DNA from: Alisma plantago-aquatica
Lineage: Eukaryota; Streptophyta; Magnoliopsida; Alismatales; Alismataceae
NCBI GenBank assembly: GCA_963693085.1
Contig: OY856414.1
Span: forward strand, 265,405,001 to 265,469,000
Length of the DNA stretch: 64,000 nt
Reading direction: 5' to 3'
In this document: piece after piece, positions 12,754-25,104 of the stretch
Numbering within the stretch: position 1 is the stretch's first letter
Layout of the letters: each line of letters begins with the position of its first letter
Program-made: the position numbers and the translations under genes
Notes under the pieces: generated by a model
Database searches by the model: none
The model's input: only the letters and a program-made list of their open reading frames with translations
Told to the model about the DNA's origin: nothing

Positions 12754-15006
12754 AGTTGGCAAGGTATGCCCATAGAGCCAATCATATGATGATTGACATG
12801 GCATAATTACCTAAAAGGATTTGATTAATAATAACATATATGAAGGCAAGCTTCCAATTCATCTGTTTCACTCAGTTATGGGATAACGAGGATACAAAGT
12901 GAATGTCTAGAGAATTATATTACTCAATGACGTATGTTGTCAAGTTCCTACCCTTGTGATGAGATCATATGAATGTTAAGAGTACATATACATATTCTCA
13001 TTATGTCCATGATCCATTGTTATTGTGGAAGGTTTATAGACAACAATAACACATAAGATCAGAGTGTGAGTTCGTTGATGACTAAATCTCATTACTCATG
13101 ATATGGCAATATTAAACCAAGCACATAGATACATGTTAGAGAATAGTGTATCAGACATACCCACCTTGAGAGTGACACATCGTTTTGTGGTCATAGTCAT
13201 CTCTCATAGTGAAGGTGGTGATTGTGATTCTTAGACTTGAAATCACTGCACTCGTCACACATCATTGGGTATGCTGTGACATCATCAAATGCAGTCCTAA
13301 AACATGTGTTGTTATAATGGTGATGATTGGGTGACTTTGACACATAGGGATAGACTGTGAATGATAGATATGGGATTTGTCCCTTCTATTGGAGTATGAT
13401 ATCCTGGCCACTTGATTAGTGAGACTGAGAAACGCATGCGCATGCACATGTGAATCAATATATGATATTGAGGTCACATTATCTCAGACAATCTGCTCTT
13501 GGTTCAAGAAACATGGATTGAATGTTGATAGGATGACCAACCATGCCTCAAATTCATCCTGGATATCAGAGACAAAGGAATTATACAATCACTGTAACAC
13601 CTTACACATATTGTAGGTTGAAGTTGTTCTCTAACATTTCACCTGGGTAGCACTGATGTGCGACAAGGTGCCACTCATTGCTTATGATGTCATAAGCTAG
13701 TTATGGACATTCACTGCCAATGTGATATGGAACCTATAGGGTCACACACATAGGAACTCATCTAGAAGAGGAATTTAATCTTAAATTACAACTGGATTGA
13801 TTACTAAAGTGTTTAGATATTCAATTCACGTAATTGATTATTTGATTGGGTGACCAAGATTGCCAAACAACCATCTCACTATGTGAGACAGTCATTTGGG
13901 TAGCCATATGGGCATCTCATGTAGTGATATGGGCATTTGGGGGTTAGGTTAATCGAAGATCGATTTGGCTAACTTTAGCCCTTGAACCAATTGGTTCAGT
14001 ATGATTGAACTGATCAGCTCATCTCAACTCACCAGACGGTCATCTGGGTGAGTAAGACGGGCATCTTGCTTGGATGAGACAGCACAGTTGGGTCGAATGA
14101 AGGATTGAGATCTTTCTTGAATAGTTTATGTTGTTCTTTACTTAAGGAACTAGGGAATTAATGTGAGATATTATTTGGATTCAAAATGGCCAAATTCTTT
14201 TCTAACTGGAAACTGGCAAATGGCCATTTGGCAGTGTGAGGTGACCATCTCACGCACCAGACGGCTGTTTAGGTGTGCGAACCGACCATTTTGACTGTCA
14301 TAGATTGCAAATTTTTGTGAAAAATCAAGATCTCTTAGTCATTTCCACTCCCACTTTTAGTCCCGCATTGACTGGGGACTGGAAACCCTGACCCTAACCC
14401 CTCTTATATATAGAGGGGTACTGGGGAGTTCCCAAGATACAAAAACTACACAAAAAATAGAGAATCAGTTGCTCTAACAAGTGTTGTTCTCTCCAGTTGT
14501 GGTAACCAAGAGAGCTCGGGCAAGTCCTACCTGAAAAGGAGGAATATCCAATGGGAGAGAACAACTGAGAAGTTGTGGTTGTGGGAGAGTAGGTTGGTGA
14601 CTAGTACACCAATGGGGAGGACAACTCCTTCCTGTCTGTTCTTGGTGAATGATAGGAGTTCTAGTTGGTCCGTGTGAACTACTCTAGATACATGAGTCCT
14701 TTGGCTTCTACTCGGAGAGAAAAGTCAACCTGTAGTCCATGATGAAACCACAGGAGTCACTGCAGAGGTTGCACAGACATTGTTCGTGGTGAAGACCAGG
14801 AGCTGCACAACCACTATCCAAGAGCAACTTATCAGCAATTGCAAAAAAGCAACTTTTGTCACTGGACTTGCTCCAGAACCAGGTATAACTTGCTAAAACT
14901 ATCCTTCCTATTTCATAGTAGTTGACGTGATCTTTCTATATTGGGGAATATAGATAGATAATTTTTTTGTTTCTGCTGCTATACTCTGTGCCCATATTTC
15001 CCAACA
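12754..15006 (+). repeat. Copia-2 5' LTR
   Basis: This 2253-bp LTR runs from AGTTGG (TGTTGG expected, first base changed) to CCCAACA. It aligns end to end with 36669-39655 after removal of the hAT insertion. It contains several partly palindromic motifs of the type CCAGACGGTCATCTGGG in 13870-14280, and a TATA box. Confidence 0.88.
14405..14412 (+). promoter_or_regulatory. Copia-2 5' LTR TATA box
   Basis: TATATATA sits inside a short palindromic context, CCTCTTATATATAGAGG, at the LTR position where plant retrotransposon transcription usually starts. The equivalent site in the 3' LTR is at 39055-39062, so the motif is conserved between LTRs. Confidence 0.6.
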
Positions 15007-15007
15007 G

Positions 15008-15020
15008 TTGTATCAGAGCC
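15008..15020 (+). other. Copia-2 primer-binding site
   Basis: TTGTATCAGAGCC begins one base after the 5' LTR. It differs from the initiator-Met tRNA complement TGGTATCAGAGCC at one base. Confidence 0.8.
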
Positions 15021-15151
15021 ACAACAATTTACTATGTTTTAGGATAATCAATATGATCAAATTTTGGTTTTATCATTTATTTATTGTATATGATGTGAAT
15101 ATTTAAACTTCTCTCATATGCATATTCAATAAAAGACCACATAATCCCAAA

Positions 15152-15153
<2 letters not shown>

Positions 15154-15221
<68 letters not shown>
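15154..15221. repeat. (AT)n microsatellite, left half
   Basis: About 34 AT dinucleotides in the Copia-2 leader. The Helitron starts at its right edge and the tract resumes at 21744 after the Helitron, so the two halves were one tract. Confidence 0.9.
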
Positions 15222-15224
<3 letters not shown>

Positions 15225-15399
15225 ACTATTCTACCATACTAAGTACCACTACTCATCTCCGTCCTACACCTATCTTATTATATTTGGATTCTAGCATAGT
15301 GCTTTGTGAGATAACATTACTTTTCAGCTTACAAATCACACACAACACTGAGGCTTTTATCTTCCAGTTCCATGAAATTTGGACTCTTGCTATTTCCAT

Positions 15400-16320
15400 T
15401 TCTGTTGAGATCATATTAAAGGTGGGACTCTTATCTCTTGCTTCTCCTTGCCGTGGCGTTGAGATGGGGCTGCCGGGTAGATGAGCGATAAGAATAGAAC
15501 CAGGTTGACATCTTCTATGACAATGCACAAAAGAACACCAAACGCCATGAAGGAGACTACTCCGAGAACTGCACGTCGGTATGGTAGCGAGAACATGGAC
15601 GAGACGCTTATCTTTCATCATTGTTGTTTGTAATTTATGGTGCTAATCGGTGTACAAGAATTATCAAAGAAGTTAACGGTCAAGGTCAACCTACAACATA
15701 TGCCAGTTCCACCTGCTATAACAATATGTATTTGTGAATTTGACTAGCATCAAAAGGAGGTAGATGAGAAGTGCAACCGTGTAGGTGCACGTTTTGTCAG
15801 ATGAGAGAAAACCTAAATATATCTATCTACTTAGTTATAGTGTTGCCGTTGATAACTTATCGTCCAGATTCAGTCAGATGTCTGCAAGTAATTCTGGGTA
15901 TTCGCTGGTGCTTACATCAGAGCAGACGATCCTGAGATATGTCTGTTTCAGATGGTCGAATATACCTATGCCAAAAGTATCTAATACAATATAAGGCGAC
16001 TATGATCTGCATGTGTCTTCTGGCCAACCGTGCGAAGAGGTGCACCCAGAGAAGAAAGACACATTGAGAGTGAGAAAATAGTCTTGCTGACGGGAATCTT
16101 TGGCAGTCAATTTTGATCAGTTCTGTGTATGTCTGATGGATTTGCATATCGGATGCCGCCCCTGCGATAAACGCGTTTGCTAGCTCCAATCATTATGGCT
16201 AGAAACAAACTAAACTTTTTCTGAATTACCTGATCCATTCTTAGATCTCCGTGAATATATACATCTAAACGGAAGCCACAACTCCTCCTAGACATCCAGT
16301 TCTTCATATTCCATAGTGGC
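15400..16320 (-). other. GC-richer island near the Helitron 5' end, possible captured gene fragment
   Basis: This part has more G and C than the rest of the Helitron and gives several overlapping minus-strand frames. One is 15411-15596, with a hydrophobic stretch that could be a membrane segment. Others are 15917-16189 and 16107-16307. I recognise no family and cannot define exons. Helitrons in plants often carry gene pieces near an end, so capture is plausible but unproven. Confidence 0.3.
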
Positions 16321-17468
16321 AGCTACAAAGTATCCATTCTTAATTGAGGTTGAATATTCGACCACATATGCATCATGCATATGAAAAATCAAACAAAAAC
16401 ATCATCATGCAAGTAAGATATTGAACATACATTCTTGGCTTTTATTGAAGATTAATGTCATTTTGCTATTCATTTCTGATTCTTTTAGTATACTTTTTGG
16501 TTAAGCTATTTTAGCAAATTTTCCATCTATATTGTATGGGATATGTATGGTCAATGCACTCACGAAGGTAATGTCTCCCCTTGATAGGTGTATTTATCAT
16601 CAAGGTTGTTTGTAATGACTCCTTAATACCAAATCATAGTTTTTCCAAGTGATAATATTTGTGATTATAATTCACATATCTTAATTATGAGTGTAGTGCG
16701 TCATGCGCACATGTGGTACATGAATAGATGATTTAGGACGAGAAGAATCAACAATGATTTATTATATGGCTATCATCCATATATTTAGAAACAACACAAA
16801 ATCATAACGTTCTATTCACATTATTTTTTGCTCTACAATTTTTAACTGATGACTACTAGATGATTATTTTATGTATCAAGAGAAGTCAAAATGAATACTT
16901 AGCCAATACTTATTTAAGTGTAAATGCTGAGTTCATTGTTCTCATGTATTCGACAGGACTTGTGTCCATCGAACAGACAAAATCTTATTTTTATGTGGAG
17001 CTTTTATAATTTCCTTATTCATTACAATTGTTCACAAAAGAGTCAGCATGCATATCATTTAAGCCAAGTATAATTATTGGTTCTACAAACATATTCTAGC
17101 ATTCCCTCCTTAGCAACCCTAAATGCATATCGATCTTTCTTTTTAGATTTTTTTTCTCTATTTTGTTAAACATGTTTTTCGTGATCTAACATATTGAACG
17201 TTACAAAATCAGCTTTGCATACAGTATAGAACATCGATATAATATTGATTCAATTGCATTTACTCTTATATATGGATATATGGTTAAATTTGAAAATTGT
17301 TAGGACGTTGTATACAACTCAACAATATATTATTAAGACTTGGCTTTTTAGTCCATGGCAAACTTTTTTTACATCCAGAGCAAGTGTATCATTTTTAATA
17401 AATTCATTACTACTGCTGAATATATAATATTTAAATGGTATTGAATTCTACTTCATTCTTTGACTAGC

Positions 17469-17470
<2 letters not shown>

Positions 17471-17516
<46 letters not shown>
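17471..17516. repeat. (TA)n microsatellite in the Helitron
   Basis: About 23 uninterrupted TA units. Confidence 0.9.
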
Positions 17517-17517
<1 letters not shown>

Positions 17518-20500
17518 TTGAACTAACTCCCTTTTTACATCCCAAAATGTGTTAAACTAGAAAGTCACTTTTTTTAACCCAAATTCATTGAATTTTTATA
17601 ATTTCAAACATCCCATCATTTTACATATTATATTTATTTCTATTTTTTATTTTATCGAAGTTGCTAGAAAAGAGTTATTCACGAGAATATAAACAACATT
17701 TTATGTTATTTTCAAATACTATCTTTTAATCACTTAGTATACTGAACTATTACTAAATTTTTATAAGAAAAATATTTGCATGAGATTTGATTCAAAATAT
17801 ACATTATATCATTATTAACGACACATATTAAAATCAAATATTGTTAAAAAAATCAATTATGTTCTAATCTAATTAGGAATGCGTGCTTGAATAAGAAATG
17901 TGTTATCGAATTGTCGACAAACCATAGTGCCTCACCAATAAATAGGGTCTAGACATATTTCTTCCAATGATATGGGGCTAGCCATGGATTATAAAATATA
18001 TTTTTGAATATACACAAAATCCTCATAAATTAAAATGACTTTAATGTCTTAAAAATAAAGAAAACTTCAAATGGATGTGTAATTCTCCATGTACTTCTAT
18101 ATGTTTATAAAGATCCATTGTTGTGAAGACTCTATTTATGTGAACAATGTAGAATTGCATCTGAAATATTTCCCGTATAAAGCAATAACTTCACAACCTA
18201 GATAGAGAATATCAGAACCACATTGATATTAGTTTTTTTTGAAAACAATACTATATAACATTTTTAGTTGAAAAGGCTAGACATTTCCTATGGATTTTCA
18301 AAATTCTCCAAAATTATTCATTCCAATTTTTTTAATGAATTAATTGACATATGCACATTTTGTATGAATGTTACATGTAAAAATTCTACAATAGAGTACA
18401 AATACTCTTTTGTCATTTTAAGTAGAATTATATTGATGTATTTTTTACAAACATTGGTTTAAGAGATTGTACTAGAGAATAGCCATTTACTGAATGCTTC
18501 AAAATTTTGTCTATCATTGTCTATTTCTAGGATTATTGATCAATTTTTAATTAGCTATACATAAATTTAATTTTGTTACACAAATAGGTTTGAAAGGTAT
18601 AAAAATACTTCAATTTAGTCTATACATGCATCTATTTTACGATAAAATTGATTTCTGATAACTGAAAATTTTAACTACCACTATAATTATGAAAAACATG
18701 GCGATATATTGAACTAGAGTTCCATGTTTATGTAGTCATCACCCACATTCACACAAAAATAAACATTAGTTCTCTTTCTCTCTCATATGCATATCATCAG
18801 TTGTGTAACAATATGTGCATAAATTAGGAAAAAGTTAAAATTTTACCACTATATTGACATTAAAACTTTTGAACTCTATAATATACAATATTTATTATTT
18901 TTTAAAGTAATTTCCTACACCAAGATAGATTCATGAATAAAAAAGAACTTCTTTTAATGTTGTTTATGTACTGAAAACTTTTGAAATGTACTGAAAACTT
19001 TCAAGGATGACAATTGTAGACATTTGTTGCATATAGTTATTTCAGCCACCTTCTTTTAAAACTGAATATGGCCAATTAAAAATGATGATATTGAAAACTT
19101 ATGAGAAAAGTAACAATGCAAGATTAACCAAAGTTCTGACCAAGAATGAATTTTTTCGTAGTCAATTCATTGCATATATTATTACGGGATTAGCTCTTTA
19201 AGATGTAGATGATTATGAAATTGCCAGCCTTTGTAATGCATCACGGGAAATGATTTATGATAATATCATATACTACCTATCTTCTTGGAATGTTGCTATG
19301 ACTTTCTACTATCTATGCTATATTTTTTATTTTATAATATCTTTTAATAGTGAACTATTTTCAAAATTAGGCTAGATAGCAATAAAATTGTGATATACTT
19401 CTATTTGAGATAGAAAATACAAATGAAAATTTTGAAAATCCAAAGAGGGAACGTTGAAGTATAGACTTTTAAATGTAGTGTGATGTGTGAGTTGGTCTTT
19501 CAAGATGATAACAAGTCCATTGGGGTAGAACAAATCCTAGAACCAATACATTTTAAATTCTGTATATACACTAAATTTGATGTTATAGAGGACGTGCATA
19601 ATAGTATCTATGTAGATCATTAGAAAATGATTTTAAATATCAGATATCTTAGATCTTTATATGATATGTTCAGTAAATGTGTAGTATGATATCACTACTG
19701 ATTCTTTGGTAACTATGGAGTCAAACAACCAACTATATTGGAAACTTCAATAATTGAAAGCCAATGCATAGAATATATGGTAAATGTTTACTTGATAATT
19801 AGTGGGCAAACGGTCTGAATTTGAGGTTTATGATGTGTTTGAATTTAATTTTTAGGAAACCTAACTAACAAACATATTTACAAAATTTATAAAATTTGGT
19901 GCAAAAATAATTCAAAGAAAATAAACGAAAAGACTCATACAACCCATTAAATATCTCAACATTTGGTGATAAGAGGTCCACCAAAAATTATTATTCCACC
20001 ATTAAATAATAAATCATATGTTCTTAATATAATGATCTTGTGAACTTTCTATTATGCTATTTAGTGACAGATAACCTACAATTGTAACCAGAATGATAGA
20101 CTTTCATCATATTGTAACATGTATAAACATTTATATTGTTTATGTAATAATGCTTACAAAACAATATTAAAAAGGTACACATCTATGTTGTATAGTTATT
20201 AAGACATGAAAAATAATTTACAAGCATCAACTTTGAATAAAATGCATTGTAGACCTATCCAAACTTGATAAACTATGAATATAGTGTTCTGACTAATTTC
20301 TTAAGTAAATCAACCAAGATTTTAAGTAATTAGTTATGTATATTATTTCATAGAGTTACTTTGTGAACAATCATTTAATTATCTTCAATGTTTTACCCAC
20401 TTAAAATTACAAATAGTGATAAAAACTATGAAAAGATTTTTATGAGGAGTCAAAAAATCTATCACTTGAGTTATCAAGGTAAATATAAAAACATTCAGAG

Positions 20501-21171
20501 TGTTAGTTGATTGAGCTTAACTATAACATGTCATTTTTCTCTCACCCACTATCTGCTTACTTATTTATGCAAATTGTAACAAATGAAAAGCTTAAAATCA
20601 TGTTATTCCTCTTAGAAGTTGAAATTTTTTCTTTCAATTGTTAATAAAAGGAAAAAATGATGGGAACTATTGCCATGTATGTGAGCATTTAGTTTTTACC
20701 ATGCATATGTAATTGTATAGTTAATGTCAAAACTTTCACAATCCTATTTTATTATTATAATAATGTGTCACTTACAAATTTTGAGCCAACACAACCATTT
20801 CCTATAAGTTAAGATATTTGATCATGTCAGATCTAGATAGGCATATTTTACAAGAAAAATATAAACAAACAGACCATGCATTCCTTTAACCTATAACAAT
20901 AAGAAGTGCTATTTGTAATCTTTTACTTCATCAAGAACAATATTTTACATCATAAAAATCATTTTACTCGTGAGCATGGTGATTAATAGAAATAGAGAAG
21001 TACAAACTTTGATATTAGTTTTATGATGTAATATTCATGAATAATTCTGACAATCAATAGATAATATAAATGTTAAAATAACTTATGTAAATGTTAATAT
21101 AACTTATACTATCAAATGTAGTGTCTACAAGAAGCATGACCGTGGCTACATTTATATAGATGCTAAAATAA

Positions 21172-21173
<2 letters not shown>

Positions 21174-21205
<32 letters not shown>
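21174..21205. repeat. (AT)n microsatellite in the Helitron
   Basis: About 16 AT units. Confidence 0.9.
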
Positions 21206-21207
<2 letters not shown>

Positions 21208-21718
21208 GTCATGCATGTGGAACTAAGTTTTAGAATTATTATCCCAAGGTAGAAATAGGTGGACGTAACATCAAATTTAACATAGGTTTCTTAAGTGTGA
21301 CATCTCGTAGCTAAGTAGTAGTTGCTTATATTTCCTCATAAAATGTGGAATATAGATTTGAGGGACAAACAAAAAATATTTGTTTATATCACAAGTAGAT
21401 AATGGATCCACAATCCAACTACAAACACACATAGAAAGAAATAGATGTTTTTTCAAACTACTTAATATTGACTGCATAATGAGTTTAGATCTAGGATATA
21501 TAGTGCAATCAACAACAAACATTATCATCTGAATCAACAACATACATTACCATCAATACAATGTAAAATGCCATCAAATACAAAAATATGAGACAAAGGA
21601 CACTCGTCAATTATCTTATATTAATAATGAGATAAGCTTAAAATAATTCTAATTAATTATACTTATGTCCATAGAGTATATATCTTTAAGTCGTTAAATA
21701 AAGTATACATAGGATCAT

Positions 21719-21731
21719 CGTGCAAAGCACG
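21719..21731 (+). other. Helitron 3' terminal hairpin
   Basis: Stem CGTGC/GCACG with loop AAA, ending 12 bases before the element end and followed by the terminal CTAG. This hairpin-then-CTRR arrangement is the termination signal of plant Helitrons. Confidence 0.8.
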
Positions 21732-21742
21732 TGCCTATACTA

Positions 21743-21743
<1 letters not shown>

Positions 21744-21805
<62 letters not shown>

Positions 21806-21815
21806 CATACATACA
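21744..21815. repeat. (AT)n and (ATAC)n microsatellite, right half
   Basis: AT units continue from the left half across the Helitron, then pass into about four ATAC units at 21800-21815. Confidence 0.9.
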
Positions 21816-23123
21816 TATTATATATATATATGCACATCGCCCTAAAAGCAGTTTTGAAGGTTGATGTGTAGAGTGGTTATGTCCTAAACCCTATATCTAT
21901 GTGTGGTTGGATGGTTTGGTTCTTGTTTATCTCGGTCTACGTATTGAGTCTCTACCTCCCTCTTCCCAATGTAAAGTTAATGCTTTTTGTCTTTTCTTCC
22001 CTCGAATGTAACTCAAGGTTTTCCTTATTCAATGATATTTAAGTAGCAATAGGATAGTTTCTTTTCATGCAACGATGTTGAAGATGTTCATCACTGGTTG
22101 AGACAACCAGTTCATGAGACAATCCGACTGTATGGAGGATAATGGAGGAGAGAGGATGATGGAACCAGACGACCTTTTGGTGGGCCCAATCGACCGTCTA
22201 GAAGTAGTCCAGACATCGTTTGGATAGGAGTCCAGACGAACATCCCTGGAGGCCCAATCGACCATTTGGAAGGAGTCCAAACATCAGTTGGATAGGAGGA
22301 CCAACCGACCATCCAAGAGGTGAGACGACTGGTTCAAGGGTTGAACCGATCTACCCAGATTGGCAAGAACAGATCTACATCAATTGCAGGATCATACATG
22401 TGATGATTGACCTAGGTGGTCGTAATTCCTTGTGGCTCCAAGGAATTACAAGTAGACATGGCCATAACCATCACTTTTTGTTTTATATTGCATGTTTACA
22501 GTGTGGGATATAGCATGTATATGATGCATACTATATATGTGGTGATTGGATACAATATATGTATATATATGATATATATAAAAACCCCTCTATTAAACAT
22601 GTTAAGTCTAAGATGCTTTCTAATAGCAATACACATGAAAAACTTGATCGACCAAGCATTGATTTGCACAAAGCATGGTGCACTGTCTATCTCATAGAAG
22701 TGTGATGGTAGGTATGTAGATTTGCACAAAGTATGATGTTTATCTATCGTATTAGCTATAGGGTCAGGCTTAATTGGTGACCTGGAGAACCCAGGCCCTG
22801 AGGCATGCAGATGATAATGTCAAGGTGTTTCACATATAATCTATCTAAGAGTTGCATATGATGCAATTAGCAAGTTGGCCTACCTATATAGTCAGGTTGT
22901 GGGTGAATGACAAAAGCCGACTCATGATTTGATGAAATATGGATCTTGGCTCATTAGAGAATTGTATGCTACATTTTTTTGAACTGATACTTGAGGGTTG
23001 TCAATTTGAACAAAATAATGATAACAATAATTAAAGACCTAATTATTATCGCCCCCAATTTTAATCAAATCAAATCAAAAATTGAGGTTTTGATAAAAAT
23101 TGCAAATTCTTTTGTAGAATCAA
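21816..23123 (+). other. Copia-2 leader between LTR and gag
   Basis: No gene is seen. An imperfect tandem duplication with a unit of about 62 bases lies at roughly 22190-22320, each unit starting GCCCAATCGACC. A short inverted repeat TAATTCCTT/AAGGAATTA lies at about 22424-22449. The leader is unusually long, about 1.7 kb with the part before the Helitron. Confidence 0.6.
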
Positions 23124-23224
23124 ATGGACACACCGAACACTCACTTTTCTCTATGCTCGGTCTTTGAGAAGGACAAACTTGTTGGGAACAACTTCCATGA
23201 ATGTTTTAGGATGCTGGGAACTGT
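23124..23224 (+). pseudogene. Copia-2 gag, N-terminal fragment
   Basis: ATG at 23124 opens MDTPNTHFSLCSVFEKDKL, then VGNNFHECFRMLGTV, matching the start of plant copia Gag proteins (a short N-terminus, then a KL-x-G-x-NF-type block). The frame is cut at 23224 by the CACTA element. It resumes after 32779 with ERKLYVLEMPKLEEPPENAP, the next block of the same family, so the two parts were one gene. Confidence 0.75.
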
Positions 23225-23710
23225 CACTACTACAGAAACAACATTCAACATCACTTTTAGCGGTGTCGGTTTTTTATTAACACCGATGCTGGTACCATTA
23301 AACGTCGGTTAATAAGTACATCCGACATCTATATTTGAAGACCAGCCAAACACGGGTATCACTTTTCATTCAGTGTCGGTTGAAGAAAAGAAACCGACGC
23401 CTAAAGTAGCCCGCGAAATCCAATTTTTTTGAGCAAAAAAAAATTGCACCAAAGTATCCCTTATAACGTCGGTGTTTTAACTAATAACCGACACTGAATG
23501 AAGATAAAATTTGCACCAAAAGTTCCAATATGGGCATCGGTTGTCGTAGCATAACCAACATTATAAGGGTACGCGTGCCGTCCCCGCCAAAAAAATTAGG
23601 ATAAAGGAATGTCCAATTGGACGTTGGTTTTATTTAAGAACTGAAACCTTTAGTTTTAGGTGTCAGTTTTATTTAAGAACTGACACCTAATGTTAACTTA
23701 ACAGCACCCA
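23225..23710 (+). repeat. CACTA-1 left terminus and subterminal repeats
   Basis: Starting from the terminal CACTACTACAG, the motif GTCGGTT or its complement recurs in both orientations, for example near 23264, 23303, 23373, 23398, 23466 and 23489. In En/Spm the TnpA-type protein binds such subterminal arrays. The binding role here is inferred. Confidence 0.8.
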
Positions 23711-24711
23711 CGCAAGCCCGACTCTTCCCCTTTCTCTGTTTCATTCATTCTCGCGCTATCAGGGTTTGGTCCGGCGATTTCTCCCCTTGCTCCGGACGCA
23801 TGCTGCTCCACTCGGTTGTTGGTCCTCTACCCACCTCCAGTGCCGCTTGCCCTCTGCCCCCAGCTCACTACTCCGGTGGCCTTCTCCTCCTGCTCCGGCG
23901 GCCCTCTCTCCCCGCACCGCCAGACTTCTCTGCTGCTCCGGTAGCCTGCTCTGCGCACACCGCCGCTGCTCGCTGCTGGTACTCTCCCCGCCGCTGCCAC
24001 CGAAGGTACCTACTCTTCTCTTCTTCCTCCTCTTCTTCCTCCGCCCTCAAGTAGGTACCCTGGTATGAAATCGCAAGTTGGCACAGCCGTGTTGGGCAGC
24101 ACGACCGTGTTGGCTGATTTTGTGCTATATTGCTCAATTATAATCAGATAGCTACATTTGTGTGTAATGATTATCTTGATGATGAACATGCATCTACATT
24201 TGTGTGTATTTGTGGATGATTTTTTAAAAGGAGTGGTTTTTTAGATTAAATGACTGCATAAGACATAATATTAACTCTAGCATAATATCATGTGTAGGTG
24301 ATATTAATCTTTGAGATATTAATTTTTGCTCAGACCCAGGTGATATTTTGTTTGATTTAAACATGATTGGGCATTATTATGACTGATTTTTCCCATAATG
24401 AGGCGATTTTTACAATACCTTTCTCTTGTTCCAATTGTTGGACAATTCATATACTCTTAATTAGGAAATATTATTGCTCTTCTAAAATTATTCTTATACG
24501 TTGAATCAGGTAAATGAACACCTGCTATTGTGCCTGAATTATGCCATGTATGTTTGTACAAAGTGAATCTTATCGCTCTAATTGTGAATTATTGCATGTT
24601 TGAAACTATTGAATTCTTGATTTATTATTTAATAATGCTCTAATTGTGAGTGATGCAATGTAAGTGAGCAAATACATGTAGTGGATATGTACTCATTAGC
24701 CTAGAAACCCA

Positions 24712-24744
24712 TCCAAGATTTACTCATTAGGAGTAAATCTTGGA
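24712..24744 (+). other. Small perfect hairpin in the CACTA-1 leader
   Basis: A 14-bp perfect stem, TCCAAGATTTACTC with GAGTAAATCTTGGA, and a 5-base loop. Copy 2 keeps the sequence near 60175-60206 with two changes in the left arm. Confidence 0.8.
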
Positions 24745-24757
24745 TAGTCCCCAGTTT

Positions 24758-24961
24758 GGGACTGTTCTTGAACACCTAATCTCACTTAGGATGTAAGTGT
24801 ATAATGTGTATTGGGTTTTCAAGAAAATTTCGGCAGCATTTCCCTGTTTGTTCTCTAAGTACATATGTACTTGGAGAACAACGGGGAAATACTGCCGAAA
24901 TTTTCTTGAAAACCCAATACACATTATATTTACTAGTGAGATTAGGTGTTCAAGAATGGGA
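24758..24961 (+). other. Long near-perfect hairpin in the CACTA-1 leader (small-RNA precursor candidate)
   Basis: Two arms of about 100 bases fold back on each other around the palindrome GTACATATGTAC (24859-24870). Landmarks pair exactly: GTTCTTGAACACCTAATCTC near 24764 with its complement ending near 24952, and AAATTTCGGCAG (about 24826-24837) with CTGCCGAAATTT (about 24892-24903). Only a few mismatches and one bulge of about six bases break the stem. The hairpin lies between the GC-rich leader and the transposase start, on the sense strand of transcription. The second CACTA copy has the same structure. No inserted-element duplications flank it, so it appears to be part of the CACTA itself. 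Confidence 0.85.
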
Positions 24962-25104
24962 TAGGTGGTACACATTTATTATATATAAGAATGACAACAC
25001 ATGTATTTGTTGGCCTAAAGTTTTAACCATGCAAAAACTCTAATATGTTAACCCTAGACCCTAATGTTGTTGTAATATATACTTGTTTTCTCTTTGATCA
25101 TAGA

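Larger units (their letters stand above)
16321..21700. other. Helitron body, no gene seen
   Basis: AT-rich throughout, with only short chance frames. (AT)n tracts lie at 17471-17516 and 21174-21205. No helicase, replication-protein or RPA-like motif was seen on either strand. Confidence 0.6.
15222..21743 (+). mobile_element. Helitron, non-autonomous, 6.5 kb
   Basis: The left end is TCTACTATTCTACC, starting with the TC expected of Helitron 5' ends. The right end carries a short hairpin (21719-21731) and then ends in CTAG at 21740-21743. It sits between an A and a T, with (AT)n DNA on both sides and no target duplication, which is the Helitron insertion pattern. I see no Rep/helicase protein in any frame, so it is non-autonomous. 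Most of the body (16320-21700) is AT-rich with no feature except microsatellites. The first kilobase is GC-richer and may be captured sequence. Confidence 0.8.
23711..25104 (+). other. CACTA-1 5' leader: GC-rich exon-like segment, AT-rich intron-like segment, hairpins
   Basis: A C-rich stretch at 23720-24050 resembles a 5' untranslated exon and is open on both strands only because of its composition. A possible donor (AG followed by GTACC) lies near 24053. A possible acceptor, GATCATAG at 25096-25103, lies directly before the transposase ATG at 25105. Both hairpins described separately fall in the intervening part. A tandem pair of the motif [CAG]C[AG]CCGTGTTGG occurs at 24080-24113. Confidence 0.5.

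Noticed and set aside
17245..18462. Short plus-strand frames in the Helitron body
   Set aside because: 60-65 codons in AT-rich DNA with Phe/Ile/Asn/Lys bias and no motif. The expected chance background.
22065..22312. Overlapping minus-strand frames with repeated residues
   Set aside because: They follow from a tandem duplication of about 62 bases in the Copia-2 leader and have no family resemblance.
23766..24068. A Pro/Leu/Ser-rich protein upstream of the CACTA transposase
   Set aside because: Open on both strands in several frames because of C-rich composition. Copy 2 has a different reading here. It fits a 5' untranslated exon better.
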